Assembly: GCF_000002425.4 (NCBI RefSeq)
Contig: NC_037253.1
Span: 17,252,407 to 17,316,406, forward strand
DNA from: Physcomitrium patens
Taxonomy: Eukaryota; Streptophyta; Bryopsida; Funariales; Funariaceae
Direction of reading: 5' to 3'
DNA: 64,000 nucleotides
Shown: positions 1-14,481 of the stretch, in pieces
Layout of the letters: each line of letters opens with the position of its first letter
Position numbering within the stretch: position 1 is the stretch's first letter
Notes under the pieces: model-generated
The model's database searches: none
Told to the model about the DNA's origin: nothing
Seen by the model: the letters and a program-made list of their open reading frames with translations, nothing else
Position numbers and translations under genes: made by a program

Positions 1-380
1 AATTTTGAATCCAAAGGATAGTTAAATATTATCTATTTTTTTAAAAGCATAACAAAGATGAATATCAAACAAAATTCATAAGACATGGCATAGACCAAGG
101 AGTGTTAAGACAAAAAAACATTCAACATCTAAGAACTTAAAAATCCAACTTAATGGCACCTATTTTCTAATAATTCCAATACTTTGTAGTATAACAAAAA
201 ATTTGACACATAAAATTTAATTATATATAACTAAAATATCTACAATATAAATCAAAGCAAGCCTAATTCTATATACACATCAAAACATTGTTGACATGGC
301 TTTGACTACTAGAAGATTTATATAAAAATAATATACAATTAGACATAATAAAAGTTTGTTAATGAATAACAATGAAAAGA

Positions 381-440
381 AAGAGCCTTCTTTATCCACC
401 TTTGAGAAGAAAGAGCCTTCTTTATCCACCTTTGAGAAGA
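381..440. repeat. 30-bp perfect tandem duplication
   Basis: Bases 381-410 are repeated exactly at 411-440. The unit begins aagagccttctttatccacc and ends tttgagaaga. Two identical copies in otherwise decayed AT-rich DNA indicate a recent slippage or repair duplication. Confidence 0.95.
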
Positions 441-712
441 TAAGGGCTTGGAAAAAACCTCACTAAATTAAAAATAGAAAATAAGATTTGTACTTCTTTT
501 TAACTATAGTGGCACTTCAAGAATACATAGACAAACAATCAAAAAGAGACTTGTAGAAAAGATCCAACAAACAATCATGTTTAGAAATATTTCTTAAAAC
601 TATTTTAATTTTAGATAATCAATATGAAAAAAGATTTTTTAATGTTTTATTTGACATTTGGTACCAACATAGGAAAGATATGTATTTAAAAAATATATGT
701 TCTTTATCTTTT

Positions 713-717
<5 letters not shown>

Positions 718-751
<34 letters not shown>
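718..751. repeat. (TA)n microsatellite
   Basis: About 16 uninterrupted TA units. Confidence 0.95.
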
Positions 752-754
<3 letters not shown>

Positions 755-1599
755 TTTATTTTTTCTTGGTTTCACATAGAAATATTATCTTTAAATAAAT
801 AGATTTGTATTCTTATCATCTTATGGATCATCTTTGGTCTAATTAAATCACTAAATTTTAAATTTATGGATTTTCTTTAGAATGGACAAATCAACCTATG
901 GAAAGACAATACTGAAACAACACAAATTCTACTTATTAAAAGTATTCTACTTATTCTTGCATGTATAATATAATAAAGTAGAATTCTAAATTCTTATATT
1001 TTGATTAAATTTATAAAATTTATAATAATATTTCTGCTAATAAATTTCTACATATTAAATTGACTTATGTGAAACTATTTTAGAGCAATTAATACTTTAA
1101 AACAACAAATCATAAGAGATTTAAGAAACATGAGAAATTTTTGTGTCGATAGAATTACAAATATAATATTTTATTGCTTTTAATAGCACCCAATTGTCCA
1201 AAATTTATGAAAATATGACAAAAGCACCTATTATCAATTTATCAATTTCGCCAATAGTGACTTTTAAAAGAACTTAAGTCTTTCACAAGTTATCTTTAGG
1301 GGAAATTATCTCAATTAAACAACATAAAGACATTATTGTTACTAATAGTTGGAACTTGGTTGTTTGTTTGTTTGGTTTGGTTTGATTTTGTTTTTGAGGT
1401 TCTCAGGCTTTCTGAATTTAAACCTTTACTTATCAAAAAGCTTAGCAATAAGGAACATCCCCTACGTTTAAACAGAAAAAGAGAACAATAGTATCTCATA
1501 TAATAAATAGGATTCTATACATTAAAATATTGCTTCCTGTTTTCTTGAGAAAAAATTGCACGTCACTCTACTTATTCATAACAATAATAATTTTAATAT

Positions 1600-3830
1600 T
1601 AATATTAATGCCCTATGACCGCCCTAATAACCCCTTCACTGGGATTCTGTTGCTTCCCAATACGTGATTCATTCATTCATTTATTCTCCCATCCATCCAT
1701 CCATTTATTCATTCGTAGTGGGTACCGTAGCACGCTTTCCGACAGGGGAATATGCTTCGTTTTTCAGGATTTTTCTATTACCAACAACGATTGAGAAGCA
1801 ACAGATCACCGAATGTCGAGACTGTGAAGCGGGGCCCGCCAATGCAGTGGAAGAAGGCCTGGAACGCGGCACTGACCGGCACTACGAGCCTTCACCTTGT
1901 GGAGGCACCGCTTGGAGGCTCGTAGTGCCGGAAAATCACGAGCATGTTAATCCTAACAAATAGGTCTATGCAAGCACAGATAGATCCGTGTTGGTGGTAT
2001 TGGTGGGACGTGCGATATATCTGTATCTACCTCACCTGAATACTACCCCCGAAATACCTTTTTGCGGTGCAATCCGCGTCGGATGAGTTGCTGCGGCGAT
2101 GGAGTTCCCAGCCTTCAATCTTTAAACATTACTGCAATTGGATGGCTCGTGGATCGATCAGGACACAGGTCATCGGAGCATGACATTATGAATTTCATTC
2201 CTTTTACCATTGGAAAACTTAGCTGGACTGAGAGGGGCTTGTTGGACGGTGGGGAGACAGGAGAAAGCTGGTTCAGCACTGGCACTTCTGATTGTCGGTT
2301 CGGGCCCACTTAATGGGTGAAAGCTGATGATTCAACAGGTTGATGTTTCAGTGTAGATTTTCTGCTCCACCTGCTGCTATTTGACCATCTACGAATGTGC
2401 AATTGAACTTGAAAACCCAATTTTTTTACAATCTAGTCAGGGTTGTCTGCAAGGAAATATATTCAGGATGTTCGCACAACAAGCTTGAAGTTGGATGAGT
2501 TCTTTCGGCCGTTGACTTGACACGAGGGGCTGGTGGTATTCTAGAAACGAAATCGGCAGCCACTTTGAAGGCTATATTGTGCGGCATGGAGGACCGTTTA
2601 CCTATTTAACTGTTCTTTTCTCGCTTCGGCACCAACTCGTGGTGGATGGATGGACGCCTCGTCTGCAGTTCCGAGTCCAGTGTCATTGCAGCATTGCGGG
2701 CTACTCAACATCTGCCCACATCGCAGATGACGTTACGAAGCAATTTAACCTAACAAACTCATCCACTACGGCTCACAATGATTGTTCAGAAGAATAATAT
2801 TCAACGTTCTCAAGTGGGAAATTGAAGCGTAGTGGTACACCGCAGCCGACCATGTTTGTTCCCAAACGACAGATTAACAGTAAGTTTGTTAATTTAGCTT
2901 GTGTGTTACAAGTTGACAAGGTCGATAAGACTCCGCTCTGGTCCAAAGCATGTCTAATTATTTTCAACGGTGGTGCACACCTTGTTAGACTTACATCGAA
3001 ACTTTCTGCTTGTCTGAAGCTTCATGATGAGAGCACAGTGCACGTGCGTTTGCTTTTTAAACTGTCCGCCATCTGAGCACCACGTAGTTCTCGACATCCC
3101 TTACCGACGTCCACCAACAGTCATTTAAATGCATCCGCCGGGCATACGGGGCGTCACGAAATGATAATCAGAATCCAGCCTAGAAATTTTTGTAGTACAA
3201 GCCCGAATTTTATACTGTCTAGAGTCGGTAAGCAGATGTCGGATCGGTAGGGAGTTGTAGGTAGACCTTATGATCTGCCAGGAATGCAATATTGTTATGA
3301 GATCTCTGTATGGTAACGACACTTTCCTCGCATTATTTTATAACAATTTTTTTCTTCCAGTCGAACATATCACATTGGATTGTTTTCTCATAAGGATTGA
3401 CCTCCACACGACAATGTCTACTGCTTTCCAGGTCATGCGATGACGTCGAATCCTTGATATTAGCGGTGCCGATTGATCAGCATTATCGATACTTGCGGTT
3501 TCTTTACTTATCCTCGACATATTCTCAATATGCGTATCTCAAAATGCAGATTTGAGGCCCAATGCCACATTCTGTATTCTCAAGTTTGTCACATTCGGTA
3601 GAATATCTCTCTTCCTATTACATACAATAAACAGTTGACTTGTTTCAACCGACATCAACTACGTGAATATGTGGCAAAACTATATCGGTAGCATTCGTTT
3701 AATTCATACAGTAGATGGGTTTTGATCGTATGACACTTTGTATCATCAGCTTGTGCTTTCTTCAACCAGACTGAACTGTTTCAACTATGGGTTGAAATGT
3801 GAATCATATCACAACTTTGTAATGCAGTCT
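1600..3830. other. GC-balanced island, no recognised gene
   Basis: Base composition becomes balanced abruptly at about 1.6 kb and returns to AT-rich at about 3.84 kb. Open frames are short (up to about 100 residues) and none matches a family I recognise. A minus-strand frame at 3125-3322 contains a PYRDL string like the start of the Copia RNase H region, but the rest does not follow. The island may be remains of the Copia-like element seen at 5.6-5.8 kb, or part of an old gene. Confidence 0.5.
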
Positions 3831-3839
3831 AGAGAGTGA

Positions 3840-5100
3840 AGTAAATATATGCTAGATCATTTAAAAAATATATAAAATAAAATAACGATTTATAATAAAA
3901 TAAAATATATATCATTAGATAATAATATATTCTAATGATATAAATTTTTTATTCTATTTCTTTGTTTTTTGTTTTTAAAATTTTGGTAGGTACTTTTAGA
4001 TTTTTTCTAAAAATCATTCCACCATATACCTAACATTTTTAATATTTGATTTTTAAAAAACTTCTTTAGCATTCTCCAATGATTATTTCTTATTTAAATC
4101 CAAAAGTATCATCAAGTTTTATTACTTCTATTATATACTCTAAGGGACAAAATAATATAAAAAATATAGTTATTAAATATTTTTTTAATATTGAAGTTTA
4201 ATTAAAATTACAACAAAGGCTTTTATAACCTTTAGAAGTCTAAATTTTTATCTTAAACAATATTAATGAGATAATTTAGAATAAGAATATATGAATTGAT
4301 ACTTGGAAAAAAAATCATTTACAATTAATAGAACTTGTTAACTTTATATTCTAAAATAAAAATATTCCTTCTCATATATTTTAGTGAGTTCTTTGCTTTT
4401 AAAAAACTAAAAGGTCTGCATTAGATTGCATGTTGTCATAAGGTGGAGCTCACTTCTAGGTAGTTTGGAGTTCTATCCTTGGTAATTTTAGACTTTGTTT
4501 TTATTTATTGTTATTTTTAGTTATTTTTAGTTATTTTATTTTATTTTATTTTTTCTTCTTCTTTTCCTTTTGATATTTGGTTTTGCTCTATGTACTTAGT
4601 CTTAACTCAATTGATTTTTAAATTTGTTAAAAAATAATTAAGATCATAATTCTATCTTATATTCTTATATTTTTATTTTAAAAGAAAGCAATAATATAAG
4701 ATTTATCTTTTTATCTTATTTTAAAAGCTTTCATAAAATTAGCAATATGAAATAAAACATCCAATATTTTTGAATGGCAAGCTCTACCCCCTACTACAAT
4801 ATATAATCTAACCTAAACCTTAGAAACTATATATTATTTTCTTAAGTAGATTCTTTATAATTCTAAATTTTAGATGAATCAACTTTGATACCAATTTCTG
4901 CCAAAGTCGCAATATAACCAAAAAAAAAAAGAAAAAAGTACCATCACTCTTGTTAGGTAGACCTAACATTTGAACCGTATTGATCCAAAGAAATAGTTTT
5001 TTAAAGAGGCCATAAGATCTTTGTTTAAGGTCATGCACTGAATCTGGTTCATACTTATCTAATACGGTAAACATGTTGTGCATATCACGAAGAGATATCA
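3840..5100. other. AT-rich block between two GC-balanced islands
   Basis: Very AT-rich sequence with frequent stops and no coding signal. Its sharp borders with balanced DNA on both sides suggest an AT-rich insertion. I could not find terminal repeats. Confidence 0.5.
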
Positions 5101-5582
5101 CCAAATTTCACGCTTCCAGAGTTTGATATGTTTTGGATTACCAACAATAACTTTTGGTGCTCGGAGGGATTCCGAGATTCTATGGTATCATTCCTCCTCA
5201 CAACCATTTAACTCGGTTCTTCCGACTGTCTGTGACACTCAAGTTTAGCTTACTGGATCCCAGCGCCTGCTTTGCAATCGTAGAATCTTTCCATTTTAAT
5301 GACAAAATGGCAAGTCAACTTTTTTTGACATCGCTGGAGAATAAAATACCAAACAAGCAACACATGCCCGATGATAGGGGAGAGTGCCGTATGTGATTGC
5401 AGGATCCAGATTTCAATGAGCGACAGACAAGTGGGCTGTGAAGGCAGATATCGATGTTAGATATCGGTGGCTCTGCAAGTGAGGTGGTAGAAACAAATCA
5501 ATATGAGTTGCATGTGAGCAACCACACGTTCCTTGCGTCCATGTTGACTGACGCGATTCTAAAGAACAAAAGCTACTGTACG

Positions 5583-5795
5583 TCATTTATTTTGTGCTGT
5601 GCGAGTTTGTTTGCATGGTACCGCTTCCTTGATCAGAAAAGCCTGCTGATCCTCGATCGTGTCCATTAATGTGAAATACTCCCAGCATCGTCTGGTTGCA
5701 TGCACGTCGGATCCAGAGTCAGCAGCAACATTTCGCTGCATTTCCGCTGCGGACAAAGACAAATTCGTGGAATATGTCTGCACTCGCTGAGCCAT
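5583..5795 (-). pseudogene. Copia-type retrotransposon protease relic
   Basis: The minus-strand frame encodes about 70 residues with the string DSGSDVHATRR, followed by WEYFT about two residues on. This fits the Ty1/copia aspartic protease pattern D-S-G-(A/S/C)-x-x-H-(M/A)-T followed by a short basic stretch and W/F-F. The aspartate, serine and glycine of the active-site triplet are visible. Upstream (gag) and downstream (integrase, reverse transcriptase) frames are not recognisable within the 5.1-6.2 kb island, so this is a short decayed fragment. Assignment rests on one motif and is tentative. Confidence 0.45.
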
Positions 5796-8700
5796 CTAGT
5801 AGAGATCCGAATCGGGTGCTGAGCTCGTAGAAACGTACTTCGTTACCAACCAGGGTCACTACCGAGTTGATTCACAATAATGAGATAGAAACCAAGAGGT
5901 GACACAAGCAAGAGATCACTCAGAACTGTTCACAGATAGTCCCTGTCCTGCATGGCAACTCCCTGCACGAAAACATTAGCATACAAGGCAATGTCTGCTG
6001 CTTTTCTCTTCGAAACAGGAGAAGTACCAGGTTTCGAGAGTACACTGGAGTTTGCATGTGTTACCGAATCTGTCACTAGCAGCCACTTACATCTTATATA
6101 TTAAAGTAGTATTGCAAGGGAAACTGCCTGTTTCCATAATCGAATCATATGTTGATGTCATGAAATAAATTCTACAGTAGAAATTATGTTGTGTTTCTTT
6201 CTAAATGTCACAAGTCCCTAGACTTAGAATTGGGAGGATGATTGTATTTTTAATTTTTTTAATTCTATGTTTATCAAAACAAAGAATTTGTACTGGTCTG
6301 TTAACTTCATTTGGTAACCTTTCACCAAAGAATGTCAATACTCTTTGGTAGTTCAAAGGTAAGAGTAGTCCAAGGAAGATATAATGTTAAAAATTATTTG
6401 GGTTAGATTAATAGATGAAGTTGTAGATTTTATTAAAATTTGAGCTTTGTTCCAATTTGGCCTCAAGATATTTAAGAAAAAAAGAATTGTACTTATCACA
6501 TAATAGAACCACTCTAATATTTCTAGCACTTTTTTATTTTATTTTATTTTATTTTTTAAAATAAAAGGTTTGTTAAGATAAGGATTTTGCCTCCACCTTG
6601 CTGCCAAAGCAATAAAAAATATAACCATTTATTCTAAATTTATTCCTATAGATGGTCATGAAATAAACTATACATATATATAAGCTAAATTTAGAAATAC
6701 TATATTGTAATATAATTATATGGTAAAAATATAAATATTTTTTTCAATTAATATTCTATCATCTTAATTTAATAAAATGTTAAACATTTAAACAAGGTCT
6801 TATGAAATTTTCTTAATTTATTTTGCTTATCTTAATATCTATTAGGTTAATTTTAATTAATATTTTTTCTTTTAAGACTAAATTTTAATGTAAAAGGCTC
6901 ACAAGTAGTATATAAAGATGTTCTAAAGAGACCTTGAGGCCTTAGTCTTATCATCCTACTTACATTCAAGATGCTACAATGCATATGATACTTGTGCACC
7001 TTCATTCCTATAAGGGCTATAGTAGTTTTTAATCATTCTATTTATTATTAATTTAGTTAATATTTTATATTTTTGACTTCACCTTGGTGTTTAAAAGTGT
7101 TAGATTGGCCTTGGAATCTCATAAAGCCTTTTCATGATGGCCTCCCAAAGTGGTAAAAATTATTTTTATTAAAGTCTTAAAAATTACTTTAATAATTTCT
7201 AACTAATTCTATATAAAATTTAATAATTCTCATAATAATTTTGTAATAATGAAATAAAATCAAAGCTACTTCTTTTTTTCTACCTTTGTGATTTTATATG
7301 GTAAAAAATTAATTTAAATCAATTAATACCTTTAATTTTTACATAAATAACTAAAAAGTTATATTGTTCTTTTTCACGGTTCTGCTATCTACTAATATTT
7401 ATAGGTTTTTTAGAAGTAATACATGTAGATAGGAGGCTAATATAGACATTGGTTTCAATAATGAAACATTAATACTCAACAGTAAATAAAAATATTAAAT
7501 CAACTAAGATAATTTTTCCAAGACTTACTAAGAATCTATTGTTATAATTTTTTTTTCTAATAAGACTTTTTAAATTTTTGAACCCTTTTACATTATAATA
7601 AATACTTAAATAATAATATAAACTCTCTAATCCTAATATTTTTTTTCTTAAAATAACTTAAAACTATAATCTTAATAATTTCACCAATTAAGATCTATTG
7701 ATAGAACTCATAGGAATTACATAAATAATTTTTATGATTCACTCTAAGATTAAAAAAAAAAAGTAAAAAATAGTGTTAAAAAAATCTTAGGATTGGTTGG
7801 ATTGATATCCAAGAAATAATGATTTGTGAATTATGGTTGAAATCAGATTCCGATCAATAAAACAATTGCATATGATAAGGTACAAGAGCATTTGCAGATT
7901 GACATAGAGAGTTTGCAATCTAACTTCAAGTTAGTTCCAAAAGAAAAGAACATATTTCTTTTAGTTTTGAAATAACTTTGAAATAACTATTCAAAAATAA
8001 GATTTGTATTGGTAATTAGAATTTTATGTAATAAATTTAGTACAAATCCTTTTAGCTGATTAGTGCATTTTGAGCAACATCTATAGTTGTAATTTCTTAA
8101 ATGTATGATTAATTGTGTATAATAGATATACATAAAAAAATCATGTCATTGTGAAAGTAAAAATAAATAATATCTAATCATAATTATAAGGAGAATTATT
8201 TTTTTTAGGACATATTAAAATTGATTAGGATCATTACAATATCTAAAGATTTATATGTTAGAATGAGATAAAACCTAGAAGGCAATTAAAAGTCTTAATA
8301 ACTGAGTTTCAAACTAATTTTGAGCCAAATATAACAATTGTAATAGAAGAAATTGCTATTAGAATTTCTTCATCAACTTTCAAGTTAGGAGGTGAAGAAC
8401 ATATGTGTAGTATTTTGGATATTTTATACAATTTATAAGTTGGATTGGGCTAAATTTTTGTAAGCTTATAAAAAGATTTTAGTGGTATTAGTGTGCATAA
8501 ATTTATACCATTTAAAATGTAAAATTAAGAGCTATGCCTTCATGGAGTTTGCATACTAATGATAAGATTTATAAAAATAATTAAAATTACAAAAGAATAA
8601 TAGTTACAAAGAAATTTGAATTTGTACATACTTGTGGATATTAAGAATAGTGTTTTTAAGCTTTTTAAATTGACACTAAAACAACTTGAGTTGAAATTGG

Positions 8701-9784
8701 ATGACATTGATCTTAGTCAATTAAAATCTATTTGAGTTTCTTGAATAATTAAATACCTAAATTCTACTTTCTATAATTTAGTGCTTGGTGCATTCTCAAA
8801 TAAGAGAATATGTGATACAATAGTGATTTGTGTATTAAATTTATTTTTGACAAAAGATGATGTCTTTTTTGCTTTGCAAGTTAAAATCGTAATTTAATTA
8901 TTTAAAAATTTTATCTTTTCATATAAATTATGCATTACTTCAAATTACATGAAATAAAAATTTTATTTAAAAAAATTAAATTTAAAATTATAACTTTAAA
9001 TAATAATTAACTATTAAATTTTATATTTTTAGAAAAATAAAAATAAAGATATATAATTTTATTTAATATACTAGATATAGCTAAACTTAAAATCTAAAAA
9101 ATAAGAATTATAAATTTGGTACAAATGATCTACTTAGAATCCATAATAAATGATTTAAATATAATTAATCAAATTTCTATATAATTTTACTTATGAAAGG
9201 TTTAATTTTTTATCTATCAATGTTTTATACTTACTTTCATTTCTAAAATTCATGACCTTATCTAATGATAATTCTTCAATAAAAAAAATAACTGCAGCAT
9301 GTCATTTATATATTTGGACAAATATATTTTTCCATTATTTATTTAGTGGGTTCTTTTTTCTTTTAGGATATCTTCTTTTCCTTACTTCCTTAGAACATCC
9401 TTAGGATGTATATTTTAATCTTTCAGGAATATAAAAATTTTATAGTTATTTATACCTTATTTTCTACTTTAAAAAAAAGAATCATTTTTATCTAAAGAAA
9501 TATTTTAAAAAGATATATTTAAAATTTTACTATTATCTTTACTTGAATAAATCTTTGAGTATTTACAATTATTTTTATTCCAAAACTTAATATCAAGAAA
9601 TTTAATGTTCTTCTTGGATTATAAACTCATAAATACATATGCCATGGTTTTCTCATAACATCCAAAGAATATGCACAAGGTGCATTTGCATCAATTTTGG
9701 TTTTCATATAATCTGATTATTTTATATATAAAATATATCAAAATATTTTTTTCTGTAAAATATAATTTTCTCTTAGATATGTTT

Positions 9785-9785
<1 letters not shown>

Positions 9786-9829
<44 letters not shown>
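9786..9829. repeat. (CA)n(TA)n compound microsatellite
   Basis: About six CA units run directly into about 16 TA units. Confidence 0.95.
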
Positions 9830-9832
<3 letters not shown>

Positions 9833-10522
9833 ATTTTCTTCCATTTTTTTTACTTATAGTCTATGTATTAAATATGTAATTTTTTCTTTGAAATCTATAT
9901 AATGGTGTAATTAGTATGTTCAATAGCTACATTTTCTTGTAGAATATATAATATTGAGATTTTTCTTTCACTATATTTATTTATTTAAAAAAATATCTTA
10001 GATATAAGCTCACTTCTATTTTTTATGTACAATACTTTAATTTTGTAATTCAATTCCTCTTTTACAACAGCCTTAAAGTCTTAAAGTTTTGTAAAATATT
10101 CAATTTTTTAATTAATTAGATAAATTACAATTCTCTTCAAAATTATTAATTTATGTAAATAAAATTCAAGTTGATTTTATAGATGTTGTATTTATAGATT
10201 GACAAACATTCAATTACATACTTTCCAATAGTTTGATAATACATATTATTCTACTACTTAAAAAATAAAACATTTAATTATTTTCTTTTAATGCATCTTT
10301 TATCAGAAAATCAACTATGTTTATGCATTTTTCTAAGCCACCTACTATAATTTAAAGCATAATAGAAATTAATTATAAATTTTTGTATAAAATATGTGTA
10401 GTTTAGAAAATTTATTTGTTATGTTACAAATTCCTCTATAGAGATTGTTAATCTTAGATATTATATTGATTGGATAGTCTATTGGTGAATAAATTTATTT
10501 GGTTGATTGCATATATTTCTAC

Positions 10523-10549
10523 AAAAAAAAAAAAAAAAAAAAAAAAAAA
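10523..10549. repeat. Poly(A) run
   Basis: 27 consecutive A. It could be a retroelement tail, but no element is recognisable beside it. Confidence 0.9.
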
Positions 10550-11662
10550 TCTAGTTATTTGTGGTTTTAAGGTTTAATTTCCAATACTTTAAATATAAAT
10601 AGTTCTAAAATCTAATAGATTGGAAAACTATCTCCAAAGTTGGCTTTGGTGTAAAAAAACACTTCTCAGTCATTTTAGAACAATATCAATTTTTTATATT
10701 TTTTGTTAGATATTTTTTTGTAAGTAATAACCTTAAAAAAAATCTCTTTGTATCAAAGTAGAAAATTTGTATTGAAAATCATATTAAGAGAAATTTTAAA
10801 CCAACTGCTAGTTTAATATAGACTACATTTAATTCAATTTCAGTAAAAAAAAATCGATAATTATTGGCAATTAGCCATCTTATTGTTAGAAATTCTTTAC
10901 TCTTATTTTTAATATACTCTAATTAAAACTTTAAGATGTCTGGTTCTTAATTAGATCAAGTATCTTTGACTTGGATTCTAGAGTGCAAATTATATTGGTT
11001 TGGTTGTTATATACATCAGATATCTCCAACCTAACTATTAAAAGTCTAAACCCTATTGCTCCAATTCTCTCTATCAAGTCAATTCTTTCTAACCATCTTT
11101 AGTTAACTAAGCCTTAATGGAGATTCTAAAGGAAAGAAGAGATGAGGAAATAAATGAGGGAAGGAAAAAAGAAGGTGTTTTTTTGCCTTTCATAAAGTGA
11201 GAGAATAAGAAAAATTCCTTTATAACACAATATATATTATATTCAGTACATATTTAGAGAACTATTAAATTATTTTGAAAGATTTAACAACTCTAGTATT
11301 TAACTTAATAGAACTGCAATTGCATATGTGTTGATTTAATTTTCAACAAAAATAACTTTATTTTGTATTGACTTCTTTATAAGTGTTTTATTTTATATAT
11401 TTTTGTTCATCATAAAGTTATTTTATATTTTTATAATAAAATAGTAGAGAAAAAAATTAAAAATTAAAAAAAATCTTAATTTAATAAAAAAATTATAAAT
11501 GCCACAACTTCTACTTTATTCACTTTTTTAGATAATATTGTATATGTTTCAATGTCGTATAATTGTGGCCACCATATCTCTGTTGATTATATGATTTTCT
11601 TTTACAAATCATCCATATGCATTGAAATAAATTTTAAATTTTTTATCACAATTTTGTTGATT

Positions 11663-11686
11663 AAAAAAAAAAAAAAAAAAAAAAAA
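11663..11686. repeat. Poly(A) run
   Basis: 24 consecutive A inside AT-rich DNA. Confidence 0.9.
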
Positions 11687-12601
11687 CTTTATCTTAGATA
11701 TATAAAATATGTCTATATATCTAATCTTTGTATTTTTATATGTTATAATAATATCTATAATAATAGATGTCATTTTAATGGCTTCAACCATGTCATATTC
11801 TCCCATTAAAATATCTTACTTGAAAAAATATACTTTAAAATTTTAAATGGTTTCATCTATTTATTAGCATCTAAACTTATAATCTATTTAAATGTAACAA
11901 GTATTGAGTTCTTTTCACTTGTTATGAAGACATTGTTGTCTCCTCTCAATTTGTATCTTACAAAGTTGATATGAGTTCTATTTATTTTTATATATTTAAA
12001 AAAATTAAAACAATATGGCATTCTTTTATAAATTAAATAATTCATTACTATAGAATGTTGATTAGAGGTGCTTTTCTTGCCATGATACGTGCAAAGATCA
12101 AAGCTTCTCATTTAGATATTTTTTTTCTTACATTTAATTACTTCATAATTCAAACTTGTTATTAAAGAGTCAAATGTTTAGTCAAATATTTAGTCTTTGA
12201 TGTATATGAACTTCGCAGCTGTAAAAGATCTATTTCTGTGAATTTGGAAAATTCATCAATAATATCATTATATATAATATTATTTATAAAATCACTAATA
12301 GACATTAAAATTATTACAACAGTTTTAAGATGGAAATTTTATCAATCAACAGAATTTAATGTTTACGAAGATCTTTTTGGCATCTACTGAAATTATTTGT
12401 GGAAAAATTCTAATGTCATGAAAGTTTTTTAAAGAAATCTGAAATTTAGAATTTATTTTAGTAAATCAAGCATCACTGATTGTCTTTTACTGTTTTCAAT
12501 TTTTTTTCAAATCTTAAAATTTTTGGACTTCTATAGTTTTTTACATAAATTAAAATGCAAATTAATCAAAAAATAATAATTTGTAAAAGATTATTTCTTT
12601 T

Positions 12602-12602
<1 letters not shown>

Positions 12603-12636
<34 letters not shown>

Positions 12637-12637
12637 G
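12603..12637. repeat. (GT)n(AT)n compound microsatellite
   Basis: A short GT tract continues into an AT tract. Confidence 0.95.
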
Positions 12638-13813
12638 TAAATCATATTTAAGGACCAGAGCATTTATGTAAGAAAACAAAAGAATATTGAATTTTAAATC
12701 TATGCTTTACTACTAAGTTCTATAATAGATAATATTGATAGAGATTTATCTACTTAATACAATTTTTACTTTGATAAATGTCCAACTTAATGGTAATAAG
12801 ATCAATAACATATATTAGTACTAATATAAAAAAAATTAATTTAATATTTCTTATAATCAATAAGAGTGATTATTTTTTTCTTAAAATAACAATAAGTTTT
12901 ATCAACATGCATCGATTACTTAAAAAACCATTCAAAATATTTGCAAGTTTTTTGTCCAAAAACCTTTTTCAGTATTATATTTGAGATTTTATTAAATATA
13001 ATCTCTTATGACGATATTTGATGGTTATATTTGTAAAGTCTTATTATAAATTTTTTTAGTCAAAATAAATTATTTAAGTATGCAAAACAACATTATTTTT
13101 GATAAAAAGCCACCAAATTGGTTTTAAATACTTTTTCAAAAGATTTGTTGGATTGGTAGATTTCAAACATAAAGATTTTCAAAAATAAAGAATGTAAAGA
13201 ATTCAAATTTCAAATATTCAAAATCAAAGATTTAAAATTTAAAGAATATAAATTACATTTGAAAATTTTCAAAAATCTTTATTCTTGACTCAAAAAATTA
13301 AAAAATAAAGAATGTAAATTATTTTTTTCTATATTTTAGCTAAATATAGATTTTCAATCAATACATAATAATCAAAGTTATTAGTGATATATTTTTTAAA
13401 TAAAATTTAATATTAAATTATTACAAAAAATTAGATTTCTTGCTATTAATGTAAATCATTATTTATTTCTATTTTGAAATTAAATCAATAAATTTTTAGT
13501 TTTTTATTATTAAAATTTTATATGATTTAATTGATACATCAAGATTATTAATAAAAAAATTAAGATAATTCTAAATTTTATAAAAATATGACTTTAAGGT
13601 AGTACATAGGTCTAAGTTAGTAATTATAAATGTTAATGAACTATATCAAAATACAAGTCTAAATAGATTATTTTTGAAGGAAAAAAAATAACTCACTAAG
13701 AAATAAAAATAAGATGTATATAGTTGACATATTTTATATTTTTGTAATTTTTAGAATTAATTAGAAATCAAAAATACAATAATCAAGGTAAAATAGAATT
13801 TTGAATTACCAAC

Positions 13814-13822
13814 ATGTATATG

Positions 13823-13862
<40 letters not shown>
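13814..13862. repeat. (TA)n microsatellite
   Basis: Imperfect (TGTA) start followed by a long pure TA tract. Confidence 0.95.
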
Positions 13863-13865
<3 letters not shown>

Positions 13866-14443
13866 TTTAAAACTTTATATTATTGAAAAAATTAGTTACA
13901 TATTATAAAAATCTTTGATACTTTGGAGTAAATAAACCTATATCCTACTACTGAAATAATATTTATAGATTGATTTCAAAGAAAATATGCAACAAACTGT
14001 GTTGCAAAATAAAGTATATAATAAAATTCATAATTCATATAAGGTATATATAATTAATGGATCTTAGAAATTAATAGAATTTATACCGATTAAAAAAATA
14101 TAATTAAAAAGAAATAGTTTAAAATAATTAATAAAAAATTATGGCTTTTTGTGAAAAAAACCAGTGTATTGTTTTATACAATTGAATATTTTGTAAGTTT
14201 GATTTCTAAATTGATTTTGAAGTTATTTGAAAGAAGATATTTAAAGGTGAAAGTAATTTTTTTTTTCAATATGCTTACATTAGCTATATGACCATATTAG
14301 AGAATCATTTTGGAAAGGAAGAATTGATATAAAAGAAATCTCAATTACATTAAAAATAATCAAATTAAATATAAAAACAATTGTTTCCAAGTTTTTTTTT
14401 TAATATTAAAAACACTTTCTTAAATGGTTATTTTTATTTTACA

Positions 14444-14444
<1 letters not shown>

Positions 14445-14475
<31 letters not shown>
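14445..14475. repeat. (TA)n microsatellite
   Basis: About 15 TA units. Confidence 0.95.

Positions 14476-14481
<6 letters not shown>

Larger units (their letters stand above)
1..1600. other. AT-rich spacer without genes
   Basis: This stretch is very AT-rich, with short open frames broken by stops in all six frames. I see no conserved coding signal. It contains a (TA)n tract and a 30-bp tandem duplication, listed separately. It is most likely decayed transposon DNA, but I cannot assign a family. Confidence 0.7.

Noticed and set aside
3125..3322. PYRDL-containing minus-strand frame as a Copia RNase H
   Set aside because: Only five residues fit; the following RPD-I/Y-A region is not convincing. 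Kept only as a hint in a finding.
11552..11809. Frames on both strands around a poly(A) run
   Set aside because: Encoded Lys or Phe runs from a homopolymer; no coding signal.
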